Positions 63,242 to 64,000 of a DNA stretch of 64,000 nucleotides are shown here, piece after piece. Under the pieces are notes generated by a model. The model saw nothing but the letters and a program-made list of their open reading frames with translations, was not told the origin of the DNA and did not search any database. The stretch is from Shinisaurus crocodilurus (taxonomy: Eukaryota; Chordata; Lepidosauria; Squamata; Shinisauridae): NCBI GenBank assembly GCA_021292165.1, contig CM037878.1, positions 287,914,971 through 287,978,970 on the forward strand, read 5' to 3'. The stretch's first letter is position 1. Each line of letters opens with the position of its first letter. A program made the translations under genes and the position numbers.

Positions 63242-63481
63242 CAGTGTTCTCCAACCTTGGGTCCCCAGGTGTTTTTGGCCTGAGAGAGAGAGAACACAAT
63301 CTCCCAGGAGATCCCAAAATCATTTTTGCTGAATGATACTTTAAACCAGTGTTCTCCAACCTTGGGTCCCCAGATGTTTTTGGCCTACAACTCCCAGCGT
63401 GCCCCAGCCAGCTACGCTGGCTGGGGCATGCTGGGAGTTGTAGGCCAAAAACATCTGGGGACCCAAGGTTGGAGAACACTG
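63242..63481. mobile_element. composite MITE-A with a 65-bp captured segment
   Basis: Layout: MITE-A left fragment (63242-63281), captured segment (63282-63346), full MITE-A (63347-63481). An exact 8-bp duplication, atctatgt, surrounds the whole (63234-63241 and 63482-63489). The captured segment is the left flank of the MITE at 47635, from its GA repeat to its target site. Confidence 0.92.
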
Positions 63482-63574
63482 ATCTATGTTCTATGTTCTC
63501 CTCTCCTCAGCTTGAGCAGATATCACCTGTCAGAGCTTGAGGAAGGCATCTCATTCCAACACAGAGGCCTGGCT

Positions 63575-63625
63575 TGCAAATAACGACAACCCAGAGTATG
63601 GGCTGAGTATGGGTTATCGTTGTTG
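63575..63625. mobile_element. GTT-rich MITE fragment
   Basis: 'aacgacaacccagagtatgggctgagtatgggttatcgttg' resembles a terminal hairpin of the element at 27288-27582. Confidence 0.5.
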
Positions 63626-63718
63626 TTAGAATCATAGAATAGTAGAGTTGGAAGGGGCCTACTACAAGGCCATCGAGTCCAACCCCCTGCTCAATGCAGG
63701 AATCCAGGTCAAAGCATC
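63626..63718 (-). mobile_element. CR1 3' tail, reverse
   Basis: 'gaatcatagaatagtagagttggaaggggcc...tcaatgcaggaatccaggtcaaagcat' is the same 3' end as at 3103-3210. Confidence 0.85.
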
Positions 63719-63727
63719 ATGTTGTTG

Positions 63728-64000
63728 TTCTTGTTGTTAATTTTATTTCTATACCGCCCAATAGCCGAAGCTGTCAGGGCAGCATACAACAATCAATAAC
63801 GAAATACAAGAAAATACAATATAAAATATACACAATGAAAACAGTATAAAAAATTTAAAAACCAAGTTTAAAAACGACTCGGAGAACTAAACAATTAACA
63901 CAACCCGGCCCACAAAAGAGTTGAAATAACCACCCCACCATGTACTGTTTAGAGCTGCTAAGTGCCTCAACCTAGAGGGCAGTCTTAACCTGGCACCGAA
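63728..64000 (-). mobile_element. L2-type LINE 3' end, runs off the window
   Basis: 'ttttatttctataccgcccaatagccgaagctgtcagggcagc' and the following AT-rich 3' UTR and ORF2 end 'gggcagtcttaacctggcaccg', reverse. Confidence 0.8.

Overview
This is vertebrate nuclear DNA, most likely from a squamate reptile (lizard or snake). The evidence is the repeat content: tRNA-headed SINEs of the Sauria type, CR1 and L2-type LINE 3' ends, 5S-rRNA-headed SINEs, and dense palindromic hAT MITEs carrying the 'tacaactcccagcatg' core. I cannot narrow the species. I see no bacterial features. || Only one host gene piece is recognisable. It is the first coding exon of GDPD5 (GDE2, a six-pass membrane glycerophosphodiester phosphodiesterase), on the minus strand. 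Its coding part is 37869-37985, with a splice acceptor and short 5' UTR to 38043 and a GTGAGT donor at 37863-37868. I did not find the next coding exon at lower coordinates, so 1-37.8 kb is probably one large GDPD5 intron, and 38-64 kb is intron 1 or 5' flank. Two or three other open stretches (1.9-2.0, 13.2-13.8, 36.1-36.6 kb) are listed as unassigned and weak. || The rest is layered mobile DNA. 0-12 kb holds the edge of a deleted hAT element, two Sauria SINEs, a hAT with CR1 and other elements nested in it, L2 fragments, and a GC-rich 507-bp foldback hAT. 12-28 kb holds 5S-SINEs, TA-flanked mariner-like MITEs, CR1/L2 nests and hAT MITEs. 28-38 kb holds CR1 ends broken by L2, a probable solo LTR, and the GDPD5 exon. 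38-46 kb holds a long GAA tract, a complete 693-bp hAT with GAGTC-rich ends, and a 2,956-bp DNA transposon (42872-45827) with a 24-bp perfect terminal inverted repeat and a frameshifted transposase remnant. 46-64 kb holds tandem half-copies of the mariner-like MITE and a group of rearranged hAT MITEs. || The most interesting pattern is a group of composite MITEs. A palindromic ~135-bp hAT MITE (here MITE-A, ends CAGTGTTCTCC...GGAGAACACTG) repeatedly occurs with foreign DNA between its ends while the whole unit keeps exact or near-exact 8-bp target duplications. The cases are 53114-53376 and 54423-54739 (the same cargo at two sites), 63242-63481 (cargo copied from the flank of the MITE at 47635), 47635-48419 (an inverted flank duplication), 60591-60881 (half a MITE plus the flank of the MITE at 5028) and a 3 x 65-bp tandem at 48420-48614. 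This suggests capture of DNA by interrupted gap repair or template switching at hairpin MITEs, with at least one composite mobile afterwards. A second theme is a mariner-like MITE whose internal TIR-like site seems to have produced tandem half-units at two loci.
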